NCBI GenBank assembly: GCA_035222895.1
Contig: JAVYIG010000411.1
Span: 375,001 to 439,000, forward strand
Length of the DNA stretch: 64,000 nucleotides
Reading direction: 5' to 3'
Origin: Strongylocentrotus droebachiensis
Taxonomy: Eukaryota > Echinodermata > Echinoidea > Camarodonta > Strongylocentrotidae
Shown: one piece after another, positions 43,546 through 56,625 of the stretch
How the letters are laid out: the number at the start of each line of letters is the position of its first letter
Numbering within the stretch: position 1 is the stretch's first letter
Notes under the pieces: generated by a model
What the model was told of the DNA's origin: nothing
The model's database searches: none
The model's input: the letters and a program-made list of their open reading frames with translations, nothing else
Program-made: the position numbers and the translations under genes

Positions 43546-44231
43546 TGTATTTTGAAAATACACGTACAGGTATAGACTTTTCAATTTGGCCAACAAATTT
43601 AGCCAGCCTTAAGTTACCATGGAATATTTGTTAAAGTGTCAAAACCTAGTCTCCCTGCAGACTAGGACAGTAGGATGTAGACAAAGAGACTGAAGTTCAA
43701 ATATCATAGTCAAGTGATTGTACTTACCTATTTACCAACGACAAGAGCAACATTAACAGTTGTTATGGTATAAAAATGTTATCTAAGAAAATAAAATCGA
43801 ATCGACAACTATACAAAGGTCGGTAGTAATATTGATACACACAAATTTATTATCAACGAAACCAATGCCCAAATATAGGTCGCCGGAGATAAAACCGGGG
43901 TCATAATTATTTTGAAAGCACTTTGAAAGCACATAGATTGATAAGTGACAGTACAAAAAGCGGAATATGATCATAACTCGGCAACATGTAGCCGTAATGC
44001 ATTGAGATTCATTGTACGCGACCCATCGTTTAGAGTGAGATAAGAACCAATTAACAATGAGATCTTAAACGTAAAGACATATTACTTAGTGATTGAACCT
44101 ATAATTTACCGTCTCAGTGTAAACAGTGAACGAGAAGTCTATACCAAGTCGTGTTTACACTATCCCGTTGACTCAGTAACAGTGTTTTGTGTTACATCTT
44201 CAAGCAAGAACGACGGCAGAGGTCTGATAAG

Positions 44232-44309
44232 CAGGGCCGTAGCCAGAGTTTGGTGGGGGGGGGGGGGGCACGTGCCCCCCGTGCCCCCCCCCCCGTGGCT
44301 ACGTGCCAG
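44232..44309. mobile_element. Very short hAT-like element with perfect 8-bp target duplication
   Basis: The element starts CAGGGCCGTAGCCAG and ends GGCTACGTGCCAG around G and C runs. CTGATAAG occurs on both sides, at 44224-44231 and 44310-44317. At 78 bp it is one of the smallest elements in the window. Confidence 0.7.
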
Positions 44310-44465
44310 CTGATAAGGAAGGGCATGATGAGTTTGCTAATGAGTATAATGATAAGTACATTGGATATTTATTAATAAGGTCTTTTCATATTTTGTCAAA
44401 TCTTTACGTTTTGCCAAATAATAATGATTATAGGCATTTCTAGAATATATAGCGCCGTCTATCTA

Positions 44466-44600
44466 GAAATTCTATTCCGAGGCGCATTAATTACCCCGGC
44501 TTTAGCCTAGCTGCCATTACTGTGCTCTAGCATTTCAAGGAATTAATTCCTGCCAGGTACCCATTTACCTCACCTAGGTCGAGTGAGGCAGATGAAGATT
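44466..44600. repeat. SINE-like interspersed repeat
   Basis: CCGGCTTTAGCCTAGC, then GCTCTAGCATTTCAAGGAAT, then GGTACCCATTTACCTCACCT. Its complement is recognisable at about 50860-50945, so the family is dispersed. Confidence 0.6.
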
Positions 44601-45555
44601 AATGCTATTGATGTACGATCAAAAGTGTATGGCCAAAGTGTTTGAAATATAGCCTAGTGAATACTATACTTTCCTTTTAGGTACAGTTAACAACTAAAGT
44701 ATTAATACTCTTAATCCTGTTTTGTAATTTATGAAGCATGTGAAAAAAATGACTTTTCCCGATTTATGTTTCTTCAGAATGTGACATATTAAAGTGTACA
44801 TCTTAAGTATTCAAACGAGACCCAAATTCAAATAGTCCATCTTTCATTCTTGAGTTACTGAAAACGCATAAAAACATCAAATTTACAAGGGGTATGAATA
44901 ATTTAGGAGTTAACTGTACGTACTTCCAACTTTGTTAGGTATCTGACGCGAAAGATTAATCTATTGTTTATAATATTATCTACCTCATTATTGTCGATAT
45001 AAATGGACGGTATAAAATTGGGGGAGTCTGCATGCATGCAGTCACGTGATTTTCAAAGGACTGCTATATACAAAGCTTGTCATTACGAATTCTTCTGGGA
45101 TGATTGTTATTATAAGGGAAAGTTTTGCGATCGACACATACATGACCTATATATAGACCTACAGTATATGGCGTGTCAACCATGCCGACTTGTTAATCCA
45201 GACTTTAAAATATATCCTTGAAAAATTAAAACAGAGTCCTTTTTTATTAGTAATCCTTCAATTCGTTCCGCGTGAGCGAAATTGTGATTATCCTTAAGCA
45301 GGAGATGATGAGTCTTCTTTTCTATTGTTATTCGAGATACTGCAACGGATTGACTTCGATTTGTCGTCATCGTATGAATGGGTCATGCCCTGCGGGGTTG
45401 GGTTCATCAAAACACCACCACGCAGATACCTTCGATCGCACTCCACTCATTCATTGCCTACTCTAGATCTATCAAGTCACAAGCAGACGTGAATCTGTAC
45501 TTGGCGCGACAACAATATTACTTATCCACAAATTCTGCCAGTTGTACTTGTCGCC

Positions 45556-45580
45556 ATGTTCATAACCGTTCGGTTTGGAG
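45556..45580 (+). CDS. CXorf65/C22orf15-like exon 1
   Basis: 25 nt: ATG and seven further codons (MFITVRFG) plus one base, donor GGAG|GTAAGT, phase 1 out. MF-I/V-x-V-x-F/H-G is the family start. It is too short to find without the downstream exons, so it depends on the phase match and motif. Confidence 0.75.
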
Positions 45581-48500
45581 GTAAGTTTGTTTCCAATGCT
45601 ATATTATATTCTCGGATTCAATCGCTAGCATGTTGAGCAGAGTTGGATATATCTCACCTCCACCGGGTTGACATGTATATACTTCTATTCATGGATAAGG
45701 CGTATTGTACACAGGATTACTGGAGCGTGCGGAGCGGTGTATACACCAATATATACCGTACATACCACTGTGTCTCCCACGTTGCTAGGCACGCGTTATA
45801 CCAGTTTTTAATATACAGTTATATCGAATATAGTGCATTACATGTGTACTGCTCATATATGTTCGACAGTAGATGATTATCTAAGGTATATGTGTATTTA
45901 GTCTCTATTGATCTGAATTGATGAGTTTCATTCGTGTGCTCCTAGTTATAACGTTGATTCGATTATTGCATCACTGTGATCCTTTTCTAATCAATATACC
46001 TATTGATAAGCACAATGCAACCTGCTACAATGTCTACCTAATTTTCTATTGCTCTTTCCACTAAATAAAGCTCAGTAAATGCATCATGATGAAATCATTT
46101 CATGACAAACACTGTGTATTATTGCTTGGTAACCCAGCCAGTTCAAGTGAAAGAGAACTGCATATGAGCAGTACTTCTTGCATTACATGCCCTATATCAT
46201 TTTTCAGTTTACTGAAATGAGTTAGATCTTGGGTGAGCAGTAATATTATACAGAGCGACATTGCAGTATGTATTCCCATTTCTTTGAACACTGAGTGATG
46301 ACCTAATTTTGATCCTAAGAAATCACTCCAAAAATTAATATTCATTTGGGGTGGGGCTACTTGTATGCTGGTCCTCTAATCAAGCATTCATATTTTCCAT
46401 GTAGTCGATAATCAAATACAGTTATAAAATATTTATCTTGCAACAAAGGGCATCTTGAATATGAAGAATAGTGGCAAATGGTTTTACAAAATCAAGAATT
46501 TTTTCATTAATTACGTACACTAAGCAATGATTGTACCTTCATGTTCTGACAGTATACTTTAGGCCATGTTTTCACTTTTCCAAATCTATGTCGAATGTCA
46601 AATTGTGTATTTAAATACAATTCATTCAAGGATTGGAAAATTGATATTCACAAGCGGCATTCTGCAAGGTATTGGATCTCTCGTTAATCATTTTAAGAAC
46701 AAAACAAAAGTGTTTCAAAGCAAGCAGCATTTATTGGTAATGAGAGCAATTAAAGCAATTATAGTCGTATGTATCATTCAGCTGTCTAGTTCTGAAATTG
46801 AGATCTGATATGTTTGTAATATATCTGGGTATACGTCATGCGGCATTCGGACATGTTCCGTTTTCCTAAATCCAAGGTCATAATATTCCATTACAAAGAC
46901 GAACCATTTCTGACAGGTGCAGCATAAGGTGTTGTCATGACAACGTCACACTTTTACTCATAGCATTAGCAAAACGAGTTCGCACTTGTATTCATTCTAG
47001 TTTTTAACTACTTTTGCTTTATCACCTCCATCAAGTATTGTCGTGAACTATACGATGACTGATTATCTTTGACGGCCTTCTCCCTATAAACACACACTCA
47101 AAACGTAACGAGAAATTGAGTGTCGAGAGCAATGAGGAAAAAGAAAGGAAAGACAGAAGACGAGAAAGAGAGAGAAAGAGAGAGAGATAGGGAAGATAGG
47201 GAATATCGAGAAAAAGGAAAACGAGAGCGCAAGAATTAGAGGGAGTAAGAAGAGAGATAAAGAGAAACTGATAGAGAGATAGGGAGAAAGAGAGGGAGAT
47301 TGACTGACAAAGAAAGAAAGGGGAAAGAGAGAAATAAAACATTTACAGCATTTTTCCATTTCACTCTTTATGTATTATTACGCGTATTTACTGTGTCTGA
47401 AAAATATTACTCGAGATGGCTGCCGGACTATAATTAGAAAATTCAGATGAATCTGTTACGTTTCAATACCGAAATGTTCTCCTGCCATTTTGTTTTGAAT
47501 GGATGTGTTTGCTTTCGAGTTGAACTAAGAAAAGATGTCCCTATGGGGCGTAACGGGGGGCCTATACATGGCGATTGTTTGAGCAGATAGAGGCCAACAA
47601 ACAAAAGATACAATAGGAAATGTTTTGGAGAAGCTGACTATTTATTCTGTGAAGGAACAATAGAATGCAAACATAATGTTAGAAACACTTCTATAGATTG
47701 ACGGGCCTCCATTATGTAGCACATGAGTCAATTGAGTATCTACAGTACAGCTATTGCCTTTCACTTCAGCGTTCTGTTCATGATGAACAGATGTTCATGT
47801 TTTTTCACTTCTCATAATTTATACCAAAGATAAAAGTAAAATGGAAGAGTACAATACAGACGATACCTTTTACTAATTTTCTGTAAGAACTTTGTTGTCA
47901 TGACAACAGTTTGTCTTATCCATGCATGAAATCACGTACCCTGTCCTCTTTTATAAATTATAAGACAGCAAAGGAGTGACTTGTTGTAGTCACGTAGTTT
48001 GTAATCTATAACTACACGTTCACTTATTTGTGTTATTATCTATATACTATACAAGCGCACATAAAATTAATTTGATAGTAAAAAAACTACTATTATTATT
48101 TATTATTATAGTAATATATATAGATATTTAGTCGTCATTATCATAGATGTTGTCATTATCAAATAAATCAAGTTTTGAAGATGTGGGGTTGCTTTCTTTG
48201 AAATAGGGATTGATCGGTATTTGGTTCGAGAGGAAACGTTCAGGGGTATATACGCGTATCTACTAATCATATTGATGCAAGAAAACCAATCGTTTCAATA
48301 GCAACTGATGATACAGTGTGCACGTAACAATATATAAAATGTGAACCCTGCTCGTATACATAAATATATTTTGATCGGGTTCTCCTACTTAGTTTGATCA
48401 AGAAGTTGCTGGTAACTCCTTGGTGTGATTAAATAGATGGGGAATTATTTTTGTTCCGTTCCTCACAGTACTCAATAATGGTGGACACCCGTTTCTATAA

Positions 48501-51500
48501 AAAAATACTTGTATTACTCTATAATGTAATGCAAATTCTACTGCCAATATGGTGAACATTAATCTGAAAGGATGAAACGATAACAATAGTACGGAAACTT
48601 ACAATGCGCCGGCACATTAAAAGGAATAAAAAGAAACAAACTTTCAAGATACACGCACTTCCAGTCATTTCGTGATACTTTGTTTGTATAATCAATAATC
48701 ATTTTGTCAAGTCACGTTCTCATTAAGTCACCATCTATATAACAAAAAATCTTGTTTTGAATTAACAATGAGAGAAGGACGTATGAGAAGAATTGTACCC
48801 TTATGTTACTTTTCAGCTATTCACATTCACGTCATTGTAATTATACCTGCCATCAAACATGATAAGGAGGTATGTCTTTTGATTCGAATTTAATTGATTT
48901 TACTATCCCCAGGGTCACTAATGTATTCATACAACTGTGAGACTGTAACAATAACGATGGATGTATGCAAGGGACTTAAAAATGTGCAGTTTATGTTATG
49001 GAGCTGCAAAGGAGAAGGGGGAAGGGGAAATGAAATGCTCTCTCCCTATAAGATAATCTTTGAACCATTGGGTTATTTTTTTTCAGACATACCAATAAAA
49101 CTTGTTTTTTGTAGAAGGTTGTGATGATCAATGCAGTGAAAAACAGAATTTGTTCATATATTTCTACTGCAAAGATATGAGGCAAATATGACAGGCTAAT
49201 TGAGCTATACAAAAGTATACGATGTGTCGTTAACACATACAAGTGATATAGGAAATGTGAACTTCCTTGCTTATATAGTTTGTAAGAATAATCATACTAC
49301 ATTCATTTGATTAAGGGTAATCCCCTGTCTAATCTAAAGTTTAAATTAATTTAATTTTGGAGCGAGTACAAGTAATGTTCGTGTCCTAAGAAGCGCATGA
49401 TTTACAAAATTGAAGCTTCTTGAAGGTATAATAATTTTTATACGCAAGGGCTTTACATGTTCATGGGTTTAAAAGGACTTTTGAAGACATTCTGGGAGTT
49501 CAAAGAACAAAATATACGTCACGGAAGGGGCCTGAAATTCTTGTTACAAAGGTTGGACTCAAAAGCTCCCTAACATTAATCTCTCAGGTGGAAAGGATGG
49601 AGGAAATGTTGACATTGCGAGAAGAATAGAAGGGAGTGATGGAGGACACTTGAATAGAAGATATTCACTTTAACGCGTCCTTTGTTAGTTTTTATTTGTG
49701 TATTTGCTTTAAAAGTTTGATTTTTAGTTCTAGCACTGCTGATGAAGTCATAACTAGTGTTTATTGCACTACTACGTTCGATGTATATATGCTTTCTTTT
49801 CAGTGTCCTTTTAAAATTTGTTTCTCCCTTTTGCAGATGATAAGAGTGAATTGTTCAACCCTAATTGCCGTAACGTGATTTTACTGGACAATATCAGAGA
49901 AAGATGTAACTGTGATGAGGATGGTAAGTTATTGTTACCATGGTAACCGATGTTTTTATTCTCATCATCGTTCTCTTTTATATGATGTAAATTGAGTGAT
50001 AAGCGTCGTACGTAGTCTCTAAAATATCTTCAAAAACTGATTGTTTTTTTTTCCTTATATACAAAACATTTGCAAAGACCTTTTAAAAAATCAAGTCGAG
50101 GGCATGCAGTTTTAATGTACATCCCATATAAATCTTGTTTTGATTACGTAATACATATTGTATATATATAGTGTTCGACATTTCAATAGGTGATTTCGAT
50201 AAGTGATAGACAAGGCTATTGAGGTTTGTCTTGTCGGAAGTCTTTGCTTAGACACTAATTGGCATTAATGATGATGATTTACTCTATTTATTCTTCTTTC
50301 ATTTAGATATGATTGATTTGTCAGATGAGAACGGATCTGTTGCCAATTTGCCGGGTCACCTTGATGATTATGGCAAGAACTTCCTGACTGACAGGGGCTC
50401 TTTTATACTCGTCAGAGTAGAGCGTAAGTATGTCTCCTTTGTATTCAGGATAATGAGAACAGAAAAATGTAATGCATATTCATATTAAATTCAAGTTCTT
50501 ACATATAACTGAGGATCGAGCAATACCGAGAGTATGGAAATATAAATGTTAGATATCATTTCATAACATGTTTTTAACGAAGAAAATAGTTAAAGATTGT
50601 GTTTATATATTAGTATAAAACAAATGAAAGCAAAATTAATCCGGCTGGGACATGCAATGGCGCGATGCTGAAAATATTATCTCAAGCACATTATACGGCA
50701 ACAAATGACAGAAATCACTATGAATATTGCCTTTGATTAAATACACGATCGCCTTATTTGTAAAGGTGTTGTGTTCGAGTAGATACGTCGCCGGACTGTT
50801 CGAGTCCCACCGCAGCACTTATGTCCTTTGGCAAAACATTGATCTACATTTGCCACACTCCACCCAGGTGATTAAGTAAATGGGTACCTGGTAGGAATTT
50901 ATTCCTTGAAATGCTAGAGCGCCGTATGGCAACCGTGCTAACACTATGAATATGGCTGACAAAGAAAGCGGACAAAATATACAGTTCCTCAGGTAGATAA
51001 AGGAACATCCCTTCACTGCTAATATGTAAAAAATGTGTAGAACGGGTGTCACATGCATATTCACCTTTTTACATAATAGCCGTCATGTTCATAGTGTAAG
51101 CCAGGGTTATAATCGGGAGCGCCGAGAGGGTCAAATCTGACTGACATGAGCGCTATATACAAGAACCTATTATTATTCATTATTTAATTTATTTGTATTT
51201 ACCAGGAAACTTCATTCACCCACTACTTAAAAAATAATTTTTACAGAACAAAAGTATGACGGATATGGAGGAAAAAAATATCATTTAAAGTATGTCCTCG
51301 TATATTTATTCGTAGTTCTGTATATGTTCTGGTAATTATAGCATTGTCTTGTCATTACCAGGGTAATTAGTCATATTTTTTCATTACGTAGGAGATGGGG
51401 ACGAAGGTGACGATGATCGTTTTACATACATCCCACTCTTACAAGGAATAGACGACGATAAAGAATTCTTATGTAAGTATTTTCTAGATGATCTTTAATG

Positions 51501-52074
51501 TGATAAATAATTACAAATCCGAGTTTTGACAAATGATTTGAGAGTGTTTGTTTAGATGTTCTATCACGTATAATAGGATTTTGTCTTCTAATAACTTATT
51601 GACTAAGAAGTTTCTTCTCTGTCGTATCAGCTTATTAGCTTATTGATTTCAAACTTTCCCCATCCTAATTCGTAACTGCTTTGTTTTGTAATAGAATATG
51701 GGCTAGTAAATTAAAGATTCAGTTTGCTCTTTTTCCTTCCAAGGCTAAGTTGACACTAATACGTCATAATAATAATAATGATAATAAAAGTTAGATCTGA
51801 CATTGCTTATCCGATTCTATTTTGTAGTTGTTCGTTAAAGCATTATTAAGCAGTTTAAAGCATTCCCCATCTTTTCTTTGTTTAATCTGAATCAGCACGA
51901 TTAAATCCGAAACCAACGAAGGGAGGAGAGAGAGGTAAAGGAAGACGAAAGGGTGATCGATCAGGATCACCCTCCTCCGCGAAGGGAGACAGGCGGAAAG
52001 GACGTCAGAAACAAGAATCACAGAGTAGACGCAGCGGGGGTACGGCATCAAGAAATACACCCTCCAAACGATGA
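45556..52074 (+). CDS. CXorf65/C22orf15-like small ubiquitin-like protein (gene span, 5 exons)
   Basis: Exons 45556-45580, 49837-49923, 50307-50423, 51392-51472 and 51896-52074 join to 489 nt, 162 aa. All junctions are GT-AG and all four introns are phase 1. The protein starts MFITVRFGDDKSELFNPNCR, then NVILLDNIRERCNCDEDD, MIDLSDENGSVANL, GKNFLTDRGSFILVRV. This matches the plan of the human CXorf65 and C22orf15 families: a ubiquitin-like start, the N-x-x-C-R strand, the LLDNI helix and the LxDExG hairpin. The C-terminal 60 residues are Lys/Arg/Gly/Ser-rich and disordered-looking. Function is not established for the family. The family call is from recalled similarity, so it is fairly but not fully sure. 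Confidence 0.8.
45581..49836 (+). other. Intron 1 of the CXorf65/C22orf15-like gene (4.3 kb)
   Basis: AT-rich sequence with a purine tract at 47130-47330. No exon, RNA gene or defined transposon was recognised. Short open frames inside are not supported. Confidence 0.5.
47130..47330. repeat. GA-rich purine tract
   Basis: GAGAAAGAGAGA-type low complexity. It reads as Ser/Leu/Phe-rich frames on the minus strand, which are artefacts. Confidence 0.8.
49837..49923 (+). CDS. CXorf65/C22orf15-like exon 2
   Basis: 87 nt, acceptor TTTGCAG|ATG, donor GATG|GTAAGT, phase 1 on both sides. It encodes DDKSELFNPNCRNVILLDNI then RERCNCDED, the most conserved part of the family. Confidence 0.85.
50307..50423 (+). 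CDS. CXorf65/C22orf15-like exon 3
   Basis: 117 nt, acceptor CATTTAG|ATA, donor GAGC|GTAAGT, phase 1 on both sides. It encodes DMIDLSDENGSVANLPGHLD, then DYGKNFLTDRGSFILVRVE. The D-x-I-D-L-x-D-E-x-G hairpin and the closing strand of the ubiquitin-like fold are visible. Confidence 0.85.
50763..51000. repeat. SINE-like interspersed repeat (minus orientation)
   Basis: Contains CCACTCCACCC-type words, AAATGGGTACCTGGTAGGAA and TTCCTTGAAATGCTAGAGCG, the complement of the repeat at 44466-44600. Upstream, TTCGAGTCCCACCGCAGCAC resembles a tRNA-derived box B. It lies in intron 3. Confidence 0.6.
51392..51472 (+). CDS. CXorf65/C22orf15-like exon 4
   Basis: 81 nt, acceptor TACGTAG|GAG, donor TTAT|GTAAGT, phase 1 on both sides. 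It encodes a very acidic linker DGDEGDDDRFTYIPLLQGID then DDKEFL. Confidence 0.82.
51896..52074 (+). CDS. CXorf65/C22orf15-like exon 5 and stop
   Basis: 179 nt including TGA at 52072-52074, acceptor GAATCAG|CACG, phase 1 in. It encodes a highly basic tail (RLNPKPTKGGERGKGRRKGD and onward, ending TPSKR). Basic low-complexity tails occur in human C22orf15. Confidence 0.82.
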
Positions 52075-52157
52075 CGTAACAAAGGAATCCTTCAAAACTG
52101 ATGTCGTATATATCGCAGTCGCGATTTGGAGTTTTCTTTTGTTTAATGGACGCTGTA

Positions 52158-52163
52158 AATAAA
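52158..52163 (+). terminator. Candidate poly(A) signal AATAAA
   Basis: AATAAA lies 84 bp after the stop of the CXorf65/C22orf15-like gene, in GTAAATAAAGATTG. Position and context fit a short 3' UTR. Confidence 0.6.
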
Positions 52164-53701
52164 GATTGCCTTGTTGTCTCAAAGACATGAACATTTGCCT
52201 TGGAATGGATAGCCCATATTGAAACCGAATCAGTGATAATAATTATCTCTTTCAGAAAGAAAAAAAGTTGTATTACTGCTATGCTACGCGGGATGCATTT
52301 GTGACAGAAACTGAGATGAACTTTGTATGTAAAAAGTTATATGAAGAACACGCTTTACATCCGTTTGAAAAACCTAGATTCATGGTTTTCTCGCATATTT
52401 GTTATAGATGATTCAGGTCCTCGCATTTAACTTAGAGAGCAAATGGCACACTGTAACCTAATATGTGGAGAGAGTCCATCCAGAGTGTAATTTAATTGAA
52501 TCCAATGACCAGGGTAATAACTGATAAATGCTCTCATCGTCGTATGTCACTGAAAAGGTGCTATGAACGTCTGGAAAAACAACAACACTAAATTATGAGC
52601 GTGCCCATGTATCTTTGGGAGAAGGTTTATGTATCTTGCTGTGTGGGAATTTATTAAGTTTGATTACACAAGTGTTCAAATTTATAACAAAAAATCTTCA
52701 TAGTAAGATTAACAATTCTTGTAAAGCAATTATCTTTACGATATCCTCATCCAAAGAGTATGATTGAAAAGAGTAACTTTCAATTACATCGTTCCCCCCA
52801 CATTCTTAAAAAAAACAACAGGTCCAATGCATCAAATAATAACTGTATGACCATCTATTCATTCTTCAAGCATTTATTTCCAAGTAATTGCAAGTACATG
52901 TACAGTAGATGTTTTAAAGAGTTTATCTTATTTAAGTGAGCATGATTTTGGCTTGTGTGTGGGTTAATGTATTCTCAGTGCTGTATCAACTCTTAAAATC
53001 CGTCCATTTTTGTTTCATAACTAGACCATAGTTGGTCATCACAAAGATTGAGTGAGTTTTGGTATGTCCATCCCTCTATTACAGTAGGAATAGGCATCAC
53101 AATTCTCAAACTATGTGATCCATCCTGTTTGTATTTAAATGCATATATGTTTAAGCTTTGTAAACGTAGGTGCTTGTATGTATCATAATAAAAGATATAA
53201 TCTGACAATTTATACAGTGAAAGACTCATAATTTATTGAAACTTCTTCTTCTTTCTACAGTACTATATATTTATACAGAGAACATGAATATTCACAAAGT
53301 TCCACAATAATTATTATATATCTTAAGAGAATATAAATTACAAAATCACGAAATATCAAAATGTACATCAGTAATTGGTCTTTCTACTAAACTTATGACA
53401 TGAACTGTTTAAGATTATATAAATCATCACATTGAAAACATATATGAGAAATTATGTCTGTTTTCTCGCTCTCTTTCAAGTACATTCCATCAATAAAGGG
53501 AATATTATATTACTAAGGAAAGAGCCCAATTGTTGATAGCTACTTTAGAGCTGTTGTGAGATTTTCACTGTCCTATCATATAGTCAAATCAAGCTTTTTT
53601 TAATGATCTTTGGCTTAAGTCTTCAGTAAATAATTTACTTTGGAAAAAAATCAATATGATTTCATCATTATAGCAATTATAATATGTAAGTTGTTTCTTA
53701 A

Positions 53702-54269
53702 CCCTTACTGTACTGGGGGGGGGGCCTGGGAGGCCCCCCCCTCGACATTTTCGGAGATTGCGCCGCAACCGCTTGGAATTTTGAATTGTCGTTTCATGAC
53801 TTTTTTCCCTCAAGTCTTACGCACATTTTGATACCATTTTCGTCGAAATCGGATATACCTGTAAGGCGTTACATAACAATTAGTATGCGCATGTCATCAA
53901 AAAAACAAGCAAAAAATAAGAATCGCATCAAAATTTGCATAAATTATCATTATTAATTACATTAAAATAACTTTTTTGTGTTAAAAAAGAAGTTTCATAT
54001 GAATAATGAGTTATCACATTCAAAAAGTGGAGTTTGCCACGTTTTCTGTAAAACGCATAAAATTAGCGCATTTTGCATAATTAATTAGGCTAACGAAAAA
54101 ATTTGCATATTCGGAAAAAACTAATTATACCATCTTGTTCCTTACGTAGATATATACAAACATGCAAATTTTCGTGTTCATCGGACAATCGACGGCCGAG
54201 ATCATAGGGGGGGGCCTCCCAGGCCCCCCCCAGTCAGTGGGTGCTCAAAATAGCCCAGTACAGTAAGGG
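53702..54269. mobile_element. piggyBac-like MITE with TTAA target duplication
   Basis: CCCTTACTGTACTGG at the left and CCAGTACAGTAAGGG at the right are perfect terminal inverted repeats, each bordered by TTAA (53698-53701 and 54270-54273). Just inside both ends is a GGGGGCCTGGGAGGCCCC-type palindrome. The element is 568 bp with no transposase frame. TTAA plus CCC ends is the piggyBac pattern. Confidence 0.8.
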
Positions 54270-55369
54270 TTAATAAAGATGTGATTTTGAAAGCTTGCTA
54301 CAGGGACCTGTAGCACAAAATAGTTAGAAAAGTCTTGATAGAGCATTATGAGAGACTGTACTTGTTCTACAGTGTATGATCAACTTGTTATGCACACACA
54401 CTGTATAGCACAATCATGGCTATGTCGTGAAATTCAACCACAAATAGTGATTCCATTGATATTATATATATGTATTCAATTTTCATGCATCATTTTGAAA
54501 TTCCCAAGTAAGTATTGCGATGGCAATTTTTGTTCCCTTCAACAGATGATGTGGCATGTGAGGGCCAAGATAGAACGAGGCCTCTAACAATTCTGAGTTA
54601 AAACCATGTATTGAATTTCTAGCAGTTAAAGAAGAAGCTGTTTGCAACAGTCTATATACAACAGAAAATAACTTTTCAAGGTGATGGACAGACAATTCAA
54701 AATATAAAAATAACTTTCATAACCGAGTCACACCGACAACAGACTGACCAAACAAATTAAATTACGCCTATGGCAAAAAATAAGTTGGTGTGGCAGTGTG
54801 ACTGAAGTAATACAATACACTGCTTGAATAGTCAACACATAATTTATGCACATCAATTTCATTGCAATATCTCTTATTATACAAAAGCATTTATACATAT
54901 AACCTATTGCAATATTTGTGCGTCCACTTGGAAAAAAACTTTCAAAGGTTAGGTTTATATAAAGAACATTTAACTTACTGACTGTGATAATCTATGACAT
55001 TTCTAGACCTGATATGCACCCAATAAATACATGAGGTTCCATTGATATTTCACTGTATGGAAGTGAATAAAAGAATACACTATATCACATTGAGCAAAAT
55101 GAAGACATCTGCTGAGAGTCAGTAGGGCGCTAAATCATTTGATTTTGAAATTTTGGTTGGGACATAATTTATTGGCAGGGTGGCCCATTAGCAGGCCCCA
55201 AAATTGAAATCCTCTGTCCATAATCAGCATTTTGAAGTGAATATTTACAAAGAATCATCCAAAAATTTATTTACTATCATTTCTACCAAGATTGATAACT
55301 TTCATGAAATATGAACAAATTAATAAAAAAAAATATTAATTCTCATATTAAGTTGTGAAAACATAATCC

Positions 55370-55960
55370 AAGTCTACTGACCTTTGAGCTTGTGACCTGG
55401 AATTTGTGTCATATGATTCGTGATACTTGATAACCCTTGGGTAGAAGTTTCATGGAATTTGAACAATCAATTTTTAAAAATATGCTAAAAAATTCAAAAT
55501 CTTGATGTTGATGCCACAACAAAGTCTAAGTTTGTTGACTTTAAATGACCTTTGACCTTATCTTAGTGACCTGAAATACTACTCACATGATTGGAGATAC
55601 TTGATAACCCTATAGTCCAAGTTTCATTGACTAAGAACTTATACTTTCAAAATTATATCAAAAATTCAAAAACTTAACCTTAGGTTAAGTTTTCGATGAT
55701 GATGCCACAACATAGTCCAAGTCTGTTGACCTGAAATGACCTTTGACCTTGACTTTGTGACCTGAAATTCTACTCACATGATTGGGGATACTTGATAACC
55801 CTATAGTCCAAGTTTCATTGACTAAGAACTTATACTTTCAAAATTATATAAAAAATTCAAAAACTTAACCTTAGGTTAAGTTTTCGATGTTGACGCCGCC
55901 GCCGTCGCCGTCACCGGAAAAGCGGCGCCTATGTCTCGCTTTTTTGCTACGCAGGCGAGA
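55370..55960. repeat. Three tandem ~190-bp repeat units ending in a GCC-rich hairpin
   Basis: CCAAGTCTGTTGACCTGAAA and TTTGACCTT, then GGGATACTTGATAACCCTAT, then CTTAACCTTAGGTTAAGTTT form a unit seen three times, the first more diverged. The array ends in GCCGCCGCCGTCGCCGTCAC and the inverted words GTCTCGC and GCGAGAC. No coding content. Confidence 0.8.
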
Positions 55961-56625
55961 CAAAAACCTTTGTTTTATGTGTTACCTGACGTTTTGACAG
56001 ATGATCCGAAGTAGCTTGTAACAAGTACACTGACAAGTACAGTGTACTAATATCACAAAAAAAGCTAGAACTTAAATAGAAGATTCAGATCTGAAGAAGC
56101 TTCAATTCTACTACAATGAAGAAGACAGTTCTCCTATAAGAAACAACATCATAATCCAAGGATTACCCCTTCATAATCACATCTTGCTAATTAACTGCTC
56201 TACAGTTTCATCTTGAATATTGCAGCTAATCACATCTTGGGAAGAAGAGATCGGATACGGTTAATTTAAATCTGATCACAAGAACATGATTTCAAAATAC
56301 GGCAGCATTTTAGAATTTTAAACATACTTTTGGTGGTTAAATGAAAACAAAATGTCTTCAACGATATGGCACAATTATGCTCGGATTAAATAATACTTTC
56401 ATCCCACATCGGAAGAGTCTCTGTTCTTGGTATAAAAAAGTGCTGTCAGATTTTTTTCAATAAGTGAATTCTAATAGCCACTGTTGGTTGATAAACAAAA
56501 CTAAATCAAATCATAGCATCTAGGTTTCAATCCTTAAAATAATAGACAGCAAACTCAAGGATAATCAACATGTCTAACCCAATTTGAGGACTGACAAACA
56601 CAATTTAAGAATATCAACAGGGACA

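Larger units (their letters stand above)
39575..45555 (+). other. 3' UTR of the receptor and intergenic DNA
   Basis: No gene was recognised. It holds inverted-repeat DNA elements (39928-41491), purine tracts (42160-42350 and 43440-43545), an A/T-rich microsatellite (42460-42570), poly-C runs near 43369-43393, a hAT-like insertion (44232-44309) and a SINE-like repeat (44466-44600). Candidate poly(A) signals AATAAA lie at 40669-40674 and 41555-41560. Confidence 0.6.

Noticed and set aside
45003-45221. 72-codon plus-strand open frame upstream of the CXorf65-like gene
   Set aside because: No domain and no splice connection to the gene; likely chance.
47031-47359. Ser/Leu/Phe-rich minus-strand frames
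   Set aside because: Complement of a GA-rich purine tract.
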